NCBI RefSeq assembly: GCF_017355935.1
Contig: NZ_JAFIQT010000001.1
Location: 620,001 to 684,000, forward strand
Direction: 5' to 3'
Origin: Telluribacter humicola
GTDB lineage: Bacteria; Bacteroidota; Bacteroidia; Cytophagales; Spirosomataceae
DNA: 64,000 nt
In this document: positions 8,695 to 16,797 of the stretch, in pieces
How positions within the stretch are numbered: position 1 is the stretch's first letter
Layout: each line of letters starts with the position of its first letter
Position numbers and translations under genes: made by a program
The notes under the pieces: generated by a model
What the model saw: only the letters and a program-made list of their open reading frames with translations
Databases searched by the model: none
Told to the model about the DNA's origin: nothing

Positions 8695-11600
8695 TTGCCA
8701 CATAGAATACATATAAGACTCTTATTGATGGGGTGGTGCTGGCTGTATGCTTTGGTAGCATACAGCCAGTCTATGCAGGTACAGCGTATAACCGTTAAGG
8801 ATGGTCTGTCGCAGAGTTCCCCCTACCATATATTTAAAGACTCAAGAGGTTTTCTATGGCTGGGAACTCTGGATGGCGTCAACCGGTTTGATGGAAACCG
8901 CTTCCGGATCTATAAGCCCGACGCCGGCAATAAATATTCGTTTCATGGAGTAAATGTATCCGGTATCGTTGAAGATAAAAACGGCGATATCTGGATAGGC
9001 TCCGAAGAAGGTCTTAACCGCTACGACCGCAAATCAGACCGGTTTTTTCTGGTCCGTACTTCCCGCCAGAAAAAGCGTACCTCTCCCTTTTATGCGGATG
9101 AAAAAGAGCTCTGGTTCTCCCAGGAAGGCGATGGTATAATGGCCTATGAGTTCAAGACCAACCGCCTGCGGCGTATAGGCTCTTACGCCTACCTGAGCCG
9201 TGACTTTGACTATGTCGACTGGACCACCCGCTCTCCCTTCGGGGATGTGTGGATGCTGGCTCCCAAGGGTGTGGTACGGTTCGATATCCGCAGCAAGACG
9301 TACCACTACTACTTCAATAACTCTTCCCGCAATGAGTACGGTCAGCCTTTGAATGTGTACTCTCTTATAGTGGATAAGCATAATGTAGCCTGGCTGGGTA
9401 CTGACCACGGCCTGGTACGTTTTGACCATCAGCGAAAGAAGCACGAGGTGTTTGAATGGGCTTCAGAAGAGGAACAACTGGGGGTAGTATTTAGTATTTC
9501 GGAAGATCATAATGATCAACTGTGGCTGGGGACGCAGCGCAATGGCCTGTGGACATACGACAAAAGCACCAAACGATTCAAAGAGTTTCAGTACCGGCCT
9601 AACCTACCGGAGAGCCTCAGGAAATTCGAGTTCTACCGGGTGTATGTTGATAATACCGGTATCATATGGGCCAACTCCGATCCCGATGGACTTCTTAAAA
9701 TAGTCCCTAATGCCTCCATGTTTGGGTACCTGGGCCAGTCCAATCCCGGACAGCCCCAGCGCAACCTGAGCGATCCGTCGGTACGAAGCATCGGCGAGGA
9801 TGGGCACGGGCGGATCTGGATTGGTACCGAAGGAGGTCTGGATATTTTTGACCGAAAAAGTGGTTTGATCCGGGAGCGATACTTCACCAATGACCATAAT
9901 ATTCTTAAGTACATATTCCGTGATAGCAAGCAGCGCATGTGGATAGGTACTTATGGCGGTATTATGCAGTTTGATGAGGAGACCAAGCAGTTCAAAAAGC
10001 ATCTGTTCGACTCTGACAGCAGTAGCCGTACCTATGTGCGTAATATAGTAGAACTGCCTAATAAGAAATTTCTGATTGGTACCCCCCTGGGAATGTGGCT
10101 GTTTGATCCGGTGACGGAGGCCTACGAGCGGGTTCCACTGCTGAAAGACCGGAATATATTTGCTACCTACCTGGACAGGCAGGGAACACTATGGCTAAGC
10201 TCGTATTTTGAAGGCCTGTATGGGTATCGTATCAGCAAGGGTAAATGGCAGAAAGTATACGAAGGTTTACATGATTTTAATATCAATGCGATCCAGGAAG
10301 ATGCCCGTAATAATGTGCTCTGGATTGCTACCGAAAAAGGGCTTGTAGCTTTTGATAAATCCAAGAAGGACTACCGCCTCTATAGCGAAAAGGATGGGCT
10401 GGCCAATACCTACATCTATGGTCTGCTGGTTTGTGATGATAATCAGATATTCCTGAGTACCAATCATGGTATATCCAGTCTGGATATACCTACGGGTGTT
10501 TTCTGTAACTACAACCTATCAGATGGTCTGCAGGGGTACGAGTACAATGGGAATGCGTTTATGATGTCGTCCCGGAACGAGTGCTACTTTGGAGGGGTCA
10601 ATGGTGTGAATTACTTCTATCCCAGCCAATTCAGAAAGCTGTCGTACCGACCTCACGTGTATTTTCATAATTTCCGAGTAAATGAAGAGCCTTTCGAAGC
10701 CAACGGCTACATCAACGAAAAGAACATCATCTACCTTCAGCACGATCAGAATACGTTCTCGCTGGAGTTTGCTTCCATAGATTACTATAGCAATGGCCGC
10801 AACTTCTACCAGTACTACCTAGAAAACCAGGACGAAGGCTGGGTCAACGCCGGTGACCGCAACTATGTACGTTATGCCAATCTGTCACCGGGAAGGTACC
10901 TGTTGAGAGTCAAAGCGGCTAATCGGGACCGGGTCTGGAACGGGCAGGAGCGACAGCTTCTTATTGTGATCAAACCTCCTTTCTGGCGTACCTGGTGGTT
11001 TTCGGCTTTTTATCTGCTACTAGTAGGGGGAGGTACTTACCTGATCGTACAGGGACGCCTGCGACACCTGAACCGCCAGCAGCAGGAGCGTCTCAAGATA
11101 GTACTGGAAGCTCAGGAGCAGGAGCGTAAAAATATAGCGCAGGACCTACACGACGAGGTAGGCTCGCGGCTGGCTACCCTAAAACTCTACCTTTCGTCAC
11201 TTACCAACTTCTTAAAGGATAATACTGAAGCGCAGCGCATCAAGCAGGAAGCCTTTGATATCATCACTATTTCGATGATTGACATCCGGCGTCTGCTGCG
11301 CGAGCTAAATCCCAAGACCCTCGAGCAATACGGGTACGCGGCCGCCGTGGAGGAACTGATCGGTAAGATCAACGCTTCGGATCAGGTACGGGTTTCGTTT
11401 GAATGCCGGAACCTACCGGAAGATCTGCCCAAGGATATGCAGATGGGATTGTACCGTATCACGCAGGAGCTCCTCAACAATACACTCAAGCACGCCAATG
11501 CTACCGAAGTCGTTATTTCCGTAGTTCCTTCGGGTAGTACTATTTCGTTCTTCTATAGCGACAACGGTAAAGGCTTTGATTTTGCGAAGGCCAGCAAGGG

Positions 11601-11766
11601 CCTGGGACTTGGAAACATCGAGTCGCGGGTGACTGTACTGGGTGGTAAGATCGCCTGGTTCTCCTCACCGGGCAGTGGCCTGGAAGTCACTATCGAGATT
11701 CCTAATGTACCCATCCGAAGAGGGGCCGCTCTCAATGGGGAGGAGCGTGTACCTGGTACACCATAA
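8695..11766 (+). CDS. Two-component-propeller sensor histidine kinase (HisKA_3 type), TTG start
   Basis: The 1023-residue protein has a signal peptide, an N-terminal double beta-propeller of Reg_prop repeats (recurring WLGT, IWIGS, WIGTEGGLDIFDR patterns, about 30-650), a Y_Y_Y domain (about 690-755), one membrane helix near 768-786, a coiled segment, a HisKA_3 domain with QDLHDEVGSRL (phospho-accepting His819), and an ATPase domain with NNTLKHANA, DNGKGFD and GLGLGNI. It should sense periplasmic glycans or related ligands. TTG at 8695 is the only start after the in-frame TAA at 8683 that gives a basic signal-peptide head; the next ATG is at 8728. No response regulator adjoins it. Confidence 0.88.
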   Translation: MPHRIHIRLLLMGWCWLYALVAYSQSMQVQRITVKDGLSQSSPYHIFKDSRGFLWLGTLDGVNRFDGNRFRIYKPDAGNKYSFHGVNVSGIVEDKNGDIWIGSEEGLNRYDRKSDRFFLVRTSRQKKRTSPFYADEKELWFSQEGDGIMAYEFKTNRLRRIGSYAYLSRDFDYVDWTTRSPFGDVWMLAPKGVVRFDIRSKTYHYYFNNSSRNEYGQPLNVYSLIVDKHNVAWLGTDHGLVRFDHQRKKHEVFEWASEEEQLGVVFSISEDHNDQLWLGTQRNGLWTYDKSTKRFKEFQYRPNLPESLRKFEFYRVYVDNTGIIWANSDPDGLLKIVPNASMFGYLGQSNPGQPQRNLSDPSVRSIGEDGHGRIWIGTEGGLDIFDRKSGLIRERYFTNDHNILKYIFRDSKQRMWIGTYGGIMQFDEETKQFKKHLFDSDSSSRTYVRNIVELPNKKFLIGTPLGMWLFDPVTEAYERVPLLKDRNIFATYLDRQGTLWLSSYFEGLYGYRISKGKWQKVYEGLHDFNINAIQEDARNNVLWIATEKGLVAFDKSKKDYRLYSEKDGLANTYIYGLLVCDDNQIFLSTNHGISSLDIPTGVFCNYNLSDGLQGYEYNGNAFMMSSRNECYFGGVNGVNYFYPSQFRKLSYRPHVYFHNFRVNEEPFEANGYINEKNIIYLQHDQNTFSLEFASIDYYSNGRNFYQYYLENQDEGWVNAGDRNYVRYANLSPGRYLLRVKAANRDRVWNGQERQLLIVIKPPFWRTWWFSAFYLLLVGGGTYLIVQGRLRHLNRQQQERLKIVLEAQEQERKNIAQDLHDEVGSRLATLKLYLSSLTNFLKDNTEAQRIKQEAFDIITISMIDIRRLLRELNPKTLEQYGYAAAVEELIGKINASDQVRVSFECRNLPEDLPKDMQMGLYRITQELLNNTLKHANATEVVISVVPSGSTISFFYSDNGKGFDFAKASKGLGLGNIESRVTVLGGKIAWFSSPGSGLEVTIEIPNVPIRRGAALNGEERVPGTP

Positions 11767-12108
11767 TACCCGGCAAGTTTGCACGTATCAATAAGTAACG
11801 GCCTGTACAGGTTTCTAACCCGTACAGGCCTGTTGCGTCTACACGTATTATCAGTCTATTTTCCGCCGAAAATCTGGAACCTCCCTATCTATTATCTACT
11901 AGAGGTATTCCGTTAAACGCGTTCTTTCAGCCACTATCCAGTATAATTATAGGTTTTATCTAATAGTATATATGAATATATCTGTATATAATTAATTCAG
12001 TTAAAATTTGGGAGTAATATAGATAACGTATCAACTTTTATTGGAATCGTGGAAAAATTCCGGATTATGTAGTCAAGTTGTCTATACATCTTACCCTTAT
12101 ACGCATTC
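11767..12108. other. Intergenic region of 342 bp with one hairpin and AT-rich sequence
   Basis: Between the propeller kinase and the GntR gene. The first 65 bp hold the hairpin at 11800-11830. The rest is AT-rich with no convincing ORF or RNA gene. A TAAAATTTG sequence near 12002 resembles a -7 box with one extra base. Confidence 0.6.
11800..11830 (+). terminator. Hairpin downstream of the histidine kinase (terminator-like, no T tract)
   Basis: GGCCTGTAC (11800-11808) pairs perfectly with GTACAGGCC (11822-11830), and an inner GGTT/AACC stem closes on a 3-nt loop. It lies 34 nt past the stop. No T run follows, so termination efficiency is uncertain. Confidence 0.5.
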
Positions 12109-12816
12109 ATGCAGAACTCTCATTACCAGAAGCTGTATATAAATCTAAAGAGTCAGATTCAAAGCGGACAATATAAAGAGGGAGACTTGCTTCCCTCCGA
12201 AAATGAGCTGGGCTGCCAGCACAAGATTGCTCGTATGACTGTGCGAAGGGCGCTTACTGAGCTGGCCAGAGAAGGGTATATCCGTAAGGTGAAAGGGAAA
12301 GGGAGTATTGTCAGTGCTACCCGGAAGTCGCTGGGACTGCTTTCCTTCAAAGGTTTTTCGGAGGTGGTTGGAGCCGAGCACCAGGTAAAGACCATGATGC
12401 TGCGTATTCCTACATCAGCCGTGTGGCCTGAACGATTTTTTTATGCACTGAATGAAGAAGAAGCAAAAGCAGGGTGTATCTCATTCGAGCGGGTGCGCTT
12501 TGTAAACGAAGAGCCCATCATGATCGAGTATACCTACCTGCCGCACTCGGGCTTGCACGAGTTCTGTGAAAAGCCCTTTGTCGATGGGTCGTTGTTCAAA
12601 ACACTAAGCCTGAATCACCAGATCGAGATTACCAATATTGAGCAGGACATACGGGCGGTATCGGCTGACGAAGTCACGGCTTTTCTGCTGAAGGTCAAGC
12701 CACTAACGCCTCTCGTACAGATTTACCGCCGCTACCATACCAGCCGCCCCGACTACTATATCTATAGTCATCTGTACTGCAATACTGAGCAGTACACCAT
12801 CAGTAATTTTCAGTAA
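12109..12816 (+). CDS. GntR-family transcriptional regulator (HutC/UTRA subfamily)
   Basis: The 235-residue protein has an N-terminal winged helix (about 5-70: GDLLPSENELGCQHKIARMT, then VRRALTELAREGYI and the wing KGKGSIV) and a UTRA ligand-binding domain (about 90-232, ending SHLYCNTEQYTISNF). UTRA regulators usually bind sugars, sugar phosphates or related metabolites. The gene sits 44 bp before deoC on the same strand, so it probably controls deoxyribose-phosphate use and may sense deoxyribose or its phosphate. That ligand is inference. Confidence 0.88.
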   Translation: MQNSHYQKLYINLKSQIQSGQYKEGDLLPSENELGCQHKIARMTVRRALTELAREGYIRKVKGKGSIVSATRKSLGLLSFKGFSEVVGAEHQVKTMMLRIPTSAVWPERFFYALNEEEAKAGCISFERVRFVNEEPIMIEYTYLPHSGLHEFCEKPFVDGSLFKTLSLNHQIEITNIEQDIRAVSADEVTAFLLKVKPLTPLVQIYRRYHTSRPDYYIYSHLYCNTEQYTISNFQ

Positions 12817-12860
12817 TACACCTTCATCATTTATATCAACAGCCCGCATGGGCTCCTATT

Positions 12861-13622
12861 ATGAGCATTATCAACGAACTAGCCAAAATGATTGATCACT
12901 CCCTGCTGCACCCTACCATGACCGATGCGGACCTCCGCCAGGGTTGTGACATAGCGCGCCAGTATGGGGTAGCATCCGTATGTATAAAACCCTATGCGGT
13001 GGCAGCGGCAGCCGAATGGTTATCCGGGTCGGATGTACTTGTGGGTACGGTTATTGGCTTTCCGCAGGGCAATAGCCTCGTTAGTATCAAAGTGGCGGAG
13101 GCGCTTCAGGCTTGCCGCGATGGCGCTACCGAGATAGACATGGTCGTGAACATAGGCAAGGTACTGCAGGAGGACTGGGACTACGTGCGGCAGGAGATCA
13201 AAGCTGTTACCGATGCCTGCCATGCCGAAGGGGCTATCGTGAAAGTGATTTTTGAAAACGACTATCTACCTAACGATACCTATAAGATCAGACTATGTGA
13301 AATATGCAGCGAGGTAGGGGCGGATTTTGTCAAGACCTCTACCGGCTACGGATTCGTGAAAGGCACCGACGGGAAATACTCCTATGAAGGAGCTACAGAA
13401 CACGATCTGAAGCTGATGCGCCAGCACAGTGCGCCCCAGGTACAGGTAAAAGCCGCCGGAGGGGTACGTACGCTGGATGACCTGCTGAAAGTGCGGGAGT
13501 GGGGAGTTACCCGTATCGGAGCCACTGCTACCATCGCTATCATCGAAGAAGCCAGGAACCGCTTCGGCGGCGGAAGTACCGTAGCCAGCCCGGTAGTATC
13601 AAACGATACGTCGGGCTACTGA
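12861..13622 (+). CDS. deoC: Deoxyribose-phosphate aldolase
   Basis: The 253-residue TIM-barrel protein has the DeoC signatures: MIDHSLLHPTMTD, GATEIDMVVNIGK, the Schiff-base lysine in DFVKTSTGYGF (Lys158) and the second conserved lysine in VQVKAAGGVRT (Lys197). It cleaves 2-deoxyribose-5-phosphate to acetaldehyde and glyceraldehyde-3-phosphate in the cytosol. The gene follows the GntR regulator and probably forms a small catabolic operon with it. The last 15 or so residues extend slightly past the usual end. Confidence 0.96.
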   Translation: MSIINELAKMIDHSLLHPTMTDADLRQGCDIARQYGVASVCIKPYAVAAAAEWLSGSDVLVGTVIGFPQGNSLVSIKVAEALQACRDGATEIDMVVNIGKVLQEDWDYVRQEIKAVTDACHAEGAIVKVIFENDYLPNDTYKIRLCEICSEVGADFVKTSTGYGFVKGTDGKYSYEGATEHDLKLMRQHSAPQVQVKAAGGVRTLDDLLKVREWGVTRIGATATIAIIEEARNRFGGGSTVASPVVSNDTSGY

Positions 13623-13692
13623 CCCCATTCATTCTCCAAATCCTGAAATTCACTCTGCCGTTCGCGGCGGTTCGTCTGAATTGACTACCCGG

Positions 13693-13751
13693 GAGGCTTC
13701 ATAGCTAATAGTTTTGTGTCAACCACATAAAGCTATTAGCCATGAAGCCTC
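13693..13751. repeat. Long inverted repeat spanning the TonB receptor start codon
   Basis: A 19-nt left arm (13693-13711) and right arm (13733-13751) are complementary at 18 positions. Pairing continues inward (13712-13719 with 13725-13732, two wobbles), leaving a 5-nt loop at 13720-13724. The right arm contains the ATG at 13742 and the next two codons. A TAnnTTTG box (TAGTTTTG, 13709-13716) lies within the left arm and loop side. The arrangement could be a DNA operator or an RNA hairpin sequestering the start codon. Confidence 0.85.
13709..13716 (+). promoter_or_regulatory. Putative -7 box of the TonB receptor gene
   Basis: TAGTTTTG matches TAnnTTTG and predicts transcription starting around 13723, about 20 nt before the ATG. 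A TTG lies at 13681-13683, but the 25-nt spacing is longer than usual. If this promoter is used, the left arm of the inverted repeat would not be transcribed. Confidence 0.45.
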
Positions 13752-15916
13752 TTTACTTTTTACTATTCTTACTCACCACTACGGCTCAGGCCCAGACACT
13801 CCTCAGCGGCAAGGTCACCGACCGTAAGGGTCACGCGCTACCTGGTGCCAACGTGTTTCTGAAAGGTACCTACGATGGAACGTCCACGGATACACTAGGT
13901 AGATTTAGCTTTGAGACCTTTGAGAAAGATACGGCTACGCTGGCTGTCAGCTACATGGGCTATGAGTCCTTTGAGAGAAAGCTTCTGCTGGATCAGAAAG
14001 AGGTAGTACTGACCGCAAAGCTGGAAGAGCTGGCCAATGAGCTGAATACCGTAGTCATTACGGCGGGCGCCTTTGAAGCCTCGGATGAAAAGCGGATGGC
14101 CATGCTCAAACCACTGGATATTGTAACTACCGCCGGAGCCGCCGCCGACATTACGGGAGCCATGCAGCTACTGCCGGGGGCACAGCGGGTAGGGGAGCAG
14201 GAGGGACTCTTTGTACGGGGAGGTTCGGGTCTGGAGACCAAGGTAGTCATAGACGGGATGATCGTACAGAATCCATTCTTCAGCTCAGTACCTGATGTGC
14301 AGCAACGGGGGCGATTTAATCCGTTTATGTTCAAAGGTACTTCGTTCAGTACAGGGGGGTACTCAGCTCAATATGGGCAAGCGTTGTCGTCGGTGCTGCT
14401 GCTGAATACCACTGACAAAACCAGCGGCAATGGACTGGGTGTAAGCCTCAACCTGGCTAGTGCGGGCCTCAACTACGACCATGCTACCGAGAAGCAGTCG
14501 GTGTCGGTGGTAGGGTACTATGGTAATCTTAAGCCGCTCTTCGCGCTGGTGCGGCAGAATATCGAATGGCTGCACGAACCGGAGTTTGTAGGCTCGTCGC
14601 TGACCTACCGATTCAAAACTTCCCAGACGGGCCTGCTGAAAGTATACGGTATGTACTCCGATAGCCGCATGAGCATGAACTCGGTAGTGCCGGGCGGTGA
14701 GGGTATCAAGAACCGCCTCGACCTGCACAACCGCAATGCCTTCACCACCAGTACCTACACCGATAGCTGGGCGGAAGGTAAGTGGTTACTCAATTCAGGC
14801 TTCTCGTACAGCCGCAACAGCGACAACATGGCCTTTGATGGCTTGGGTATGGATCGGCTCGACGAGCGTACTCAGGCACGGGCGGTACTGACCCGGCTCT
14901 TATCAGGAAATAACTCAGTACTATTCGGGGCCGAGATTCATGCCATCAACTTGCAGAACGGCTTTGGTGGTACTAGTTACTCCTTGCATGACCGCTACAC
15001 GGCGGCTTTTGCCGAAACCGAAATCTACCTGAGTCGCCAGATGGCCGGACGTGTGGGGGTACGGACGGAGTACTCCTCCCTGCTCAACCGCTTCAACCTG
15101 GCGCCCCGACTCTCGCTAGCCTACAAGACAGGTACCTATAGCCAGGTATCATTGGCGGCGGGGCAGTTTTACCAGAATCCCGACTACCGCTACCTGTATC
15201 GGAACCCCGACCTGAACTTCGAACGCGCCGACCACCTTATCCTGAACTATCAGGTGATGAAGAAGGGCCGTACCTTCCGGGTAGAGACTTTCTACAAAAA
15301 CTACGCACAACTGGTACGTGAGTACACGGGGCAGCCTTTTGACACCAACCCCTACCGCTTCCCCTGGGGGAGTACCAACAACGCCGGCTACGGCTATGCA
15401 CAAGGCTTTGACCTGTTCTGGCGCGATCAAAAGACTGTAAAGAGCCTTGACTACTGGGTTACGTACAGCTACGTAGATACCCGACGCCTGTTCCAGCAGT
15501 ACCAGGTACTGGCTACGCCTACTTTTGCCTCCAACCATAACGTGAGCCTGGTGGCGAAGCGGTGGTTCGACCAGCTCAAAACCAGCGTAGGGATGACCTA
15601 TGCCTACACCAGCGGCCGTCCGTACTACAACCCCAATCACGAGCGCTTCCTGACCGATAAGACCCCGGCGGTACATAACCTGAGCTTCACAGCCAGCAAG
15701 CTAACCAGCATCCGGGGCAATTTTGCGGTACTGTACGTGGCCGTTGATAATCTGCTCAATACCCGCAACGTATTTACCTACCGCTACACCGCCGATGGCC
15801 GGACCCCGAATGGATATTCGCGCTACGCCGTAGGTCCGCAGAGCTATCGCAGCTTCTTCGTAGGTATGCAGGTATTCCTGTCGAAGAAGGCGGTGGTGAA
15901 GAAGGAAGATTTGTAA
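13742..15916 (+). CDS. TonB-dependent receptor with N-terminal carboxypeptidase-regulatory-like domain
   Basis: The 724-residue protein has a signal peptide (1 to about 17, ending TAQAQ), a CarboxypepD_reg-like domain (about 20-105: GKVTDRKGHALPGANVFLKG, then VSYMGYES), a plug domain (about 110-220: LLPGAQRVGEQEGLFVRGG, VIDGMIVQNP), and a beta-barrel to the C-terminus. No SusD partner is adjacent, so it is not a standard Sus pair. Size is at the small end for Bacteroidota TonB receptors. The substrate is unknown. Proximity to deoC may be coincidental. The start codon lies inside a long inverted repeat. Confidence 0.88.
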   Translation: MKPLYFLLFLLTTTAQAQTLLSGKVTDRKGHALPGANVFLKGTYDGTSTDTLGRFSFETFEKDTATLAVSYMGYESFERKLLLDQKEVVLTAKLEELANELNTVVITAGAFEASDEKRMAMLKPLDIVTTAGAAADITGAMQLLPGAQRVGEQEGLFVRGGSGLETKVVIDGMIVQNPFFSSVPDVQQRGRFNPFMFKGTSFSTGGYSAQYGQALSSVLLLNTTDKTSGNGLGVSLNLASAGLNYDHATEKQSVSVVGYYGNLKPLFALVRQNIEWLHEPEFVGSSLTYRFKTSQTGLLKVYGMYSDSRMSMNSVVPGGEGIKNRLDLHNRNAFTTSTYTDSWAEGKWLLNSGFSYSRNSDNMAFDGLGMDRLDERTQARAVLTRLLSGNNSVLFGAEIHAINLQNGFGGTSYSLHDRYTAAFAETEIYLSRQMAGRVGVRTEYSSLLNRFNLAPRLSLAYKTGTYSQVSLAAGQFYQNPDYRYLYRNPDLNFERADHLILNYQVMKKGRTFRVETFYKNYAQLVREYTGQPFDTNPYRFPWGSTNNAGYGYAQGFDLFWRDQKTVKSLDYWVTYSYVDTRRLFQQYQVLATPTFASNHNVSLVAKRWFDQLKTSVGMTYAYTSGRPYYNPNHERFLTDKTPAVHNLSFTASKLTSIRGNFAVLYVAVDNLLNTRNVFTYRYTADGRTPNGYSRYAVGPQSYRSFFVGMQVFLSKKAVVKKEDL

Positions 15917-16058
15917 TAATCAAGAATTGATAATTATGAATGAAGAATGTTTTTTTCTCAACAAGCTACCATCTGTATTGATATAGAAAAGTCCAAAAAC
16001 TAACAGCTACTAACTAACAACTACCACCTATCTACTAACAACCAAACAAACCATTGCC

Positions 16059-16718
16059 ATGAAGACAATCTTTATTTCTGCCCTTACCCTGGTACTATCC
16101 ATGACGCAACTATTTGCTCAGAGCGACAAGTACACCCAGGCCATGACTACCACCGTAGACGCCCTTAACCAACAAGAGGGAAAGCAGCCTGATATGGCGG
16201 CTTATCAGGAGTTGGCCAATCGTTTTGAACGTATCGCGACGGCAGAACCCAAAGAGTGGCTCCCGCGCTACCACGCCGCCTATTGCTACACTATGCTGGG
16301 CGTCATGGGAGATGATGCGACGCAAAAAGAGCAACGACTGGATAAAGCCGAGGCAATGCTGAAGGAAGTGGAAACGCTGGACGGACAGCCGGACGATGAA
16401 GTAGAGGTACTTAAAGCGTTTGTAGCGCAGGGACGGCTGGCCATTGATCCTATGTCGCGCTGGCAGACCTACGGAGCTGTATTTGGGGAACATTTGGCAG
16501 CTGCTAAGGCTGCTAACGCCGACAATCCACGCATCTATGTACTAGAGGGTACCAGTTTGTTCTACACGCCGGAGCAGTTTGGCGGTGGAAAGAAAGTGGC
16601 AAAGCCTCTGTTTGAAAAAGCACTGGAAAAATTCGCTACCTTTAAATCACCAGGTGCGACCTACCCACAGTGGGGGAAGGGGCAGGCTGAGTGGATGGCA
16701 GCTCAGTGTAATCAGTAG
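16059..16718 (+). CDS. Exported protein of unknown function, TPR-like
   Basis: The 219-residue protein has a signal peptide (MKTIFISALTLVLSM to about residue 20, cleavage near FAQS). The mature part is largely alpha-helical, with tetratricopeptide-like spacing (EWLPRYHAAYCYTMLG; RLDKAEAMLKEVETLDG; NPRIYVLEGTSLF; AKPLFEKALEKFATF). It should be periplasmic. It follows the TonB receptor by 142 bp, which are AC-rich with repeated CTAAC words, and may be co-expressed. I do not recognise a specific family. Confidence 0.75.
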   Translation: MKTIFISALTLVLSMTQLFAQSDKYTQAMTTTVDALNQQEGKQPDMAAYQELANRFERIATAEPKEWLPRYHAAYCYTMLGVMGDDATQKEQRLDKAEAMLKEVETLDGQPDDEVEVLKAFVAQGRLAIDPMSRWQTYGAVFGEHLAAAKAANADNPRIYVLEGTSLFYTPEQFGGGKKVAKPLFEKALEKFATFKSPGATYPQWGKGQAEWMAAQCNQ

Positions 16719-16747
16719 ATAGTACTTTGTATAAACAGGCAGGTAGT

Positions 16748-16781
16748 GGCCGTCCGATGGCAAGAGATATATCGGGCGGCC
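16748..16781 (+). other. Hairpin between the TPR-like gene and the pentapeptide kinase
   Basis: GGCCGTCCGAT (16748-16758) pairs with ATCGGGCGGCC (16771-16781) over 11 bp with one G-U, around a 12-nt loop. No T run follows, and it ends 17 nt before the kinase ATG. It could be a terminator or a leader structure. Confidence 0.55.
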
Positions 16782-16797
16782 CTAAACCAGTACAGAT

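Noticed and set aside
12145-12395. Two antisense frames of 78 codons over the GntR gene
   Set aside because: They are shadows of the GntR reading frame with no recognisable motif.
15917-16058. Repeated CTAAC words before the TPR-like gene
   Set aside because: Irregular spacing and low complexity; probably an unstructured leader rather than a repeat array.
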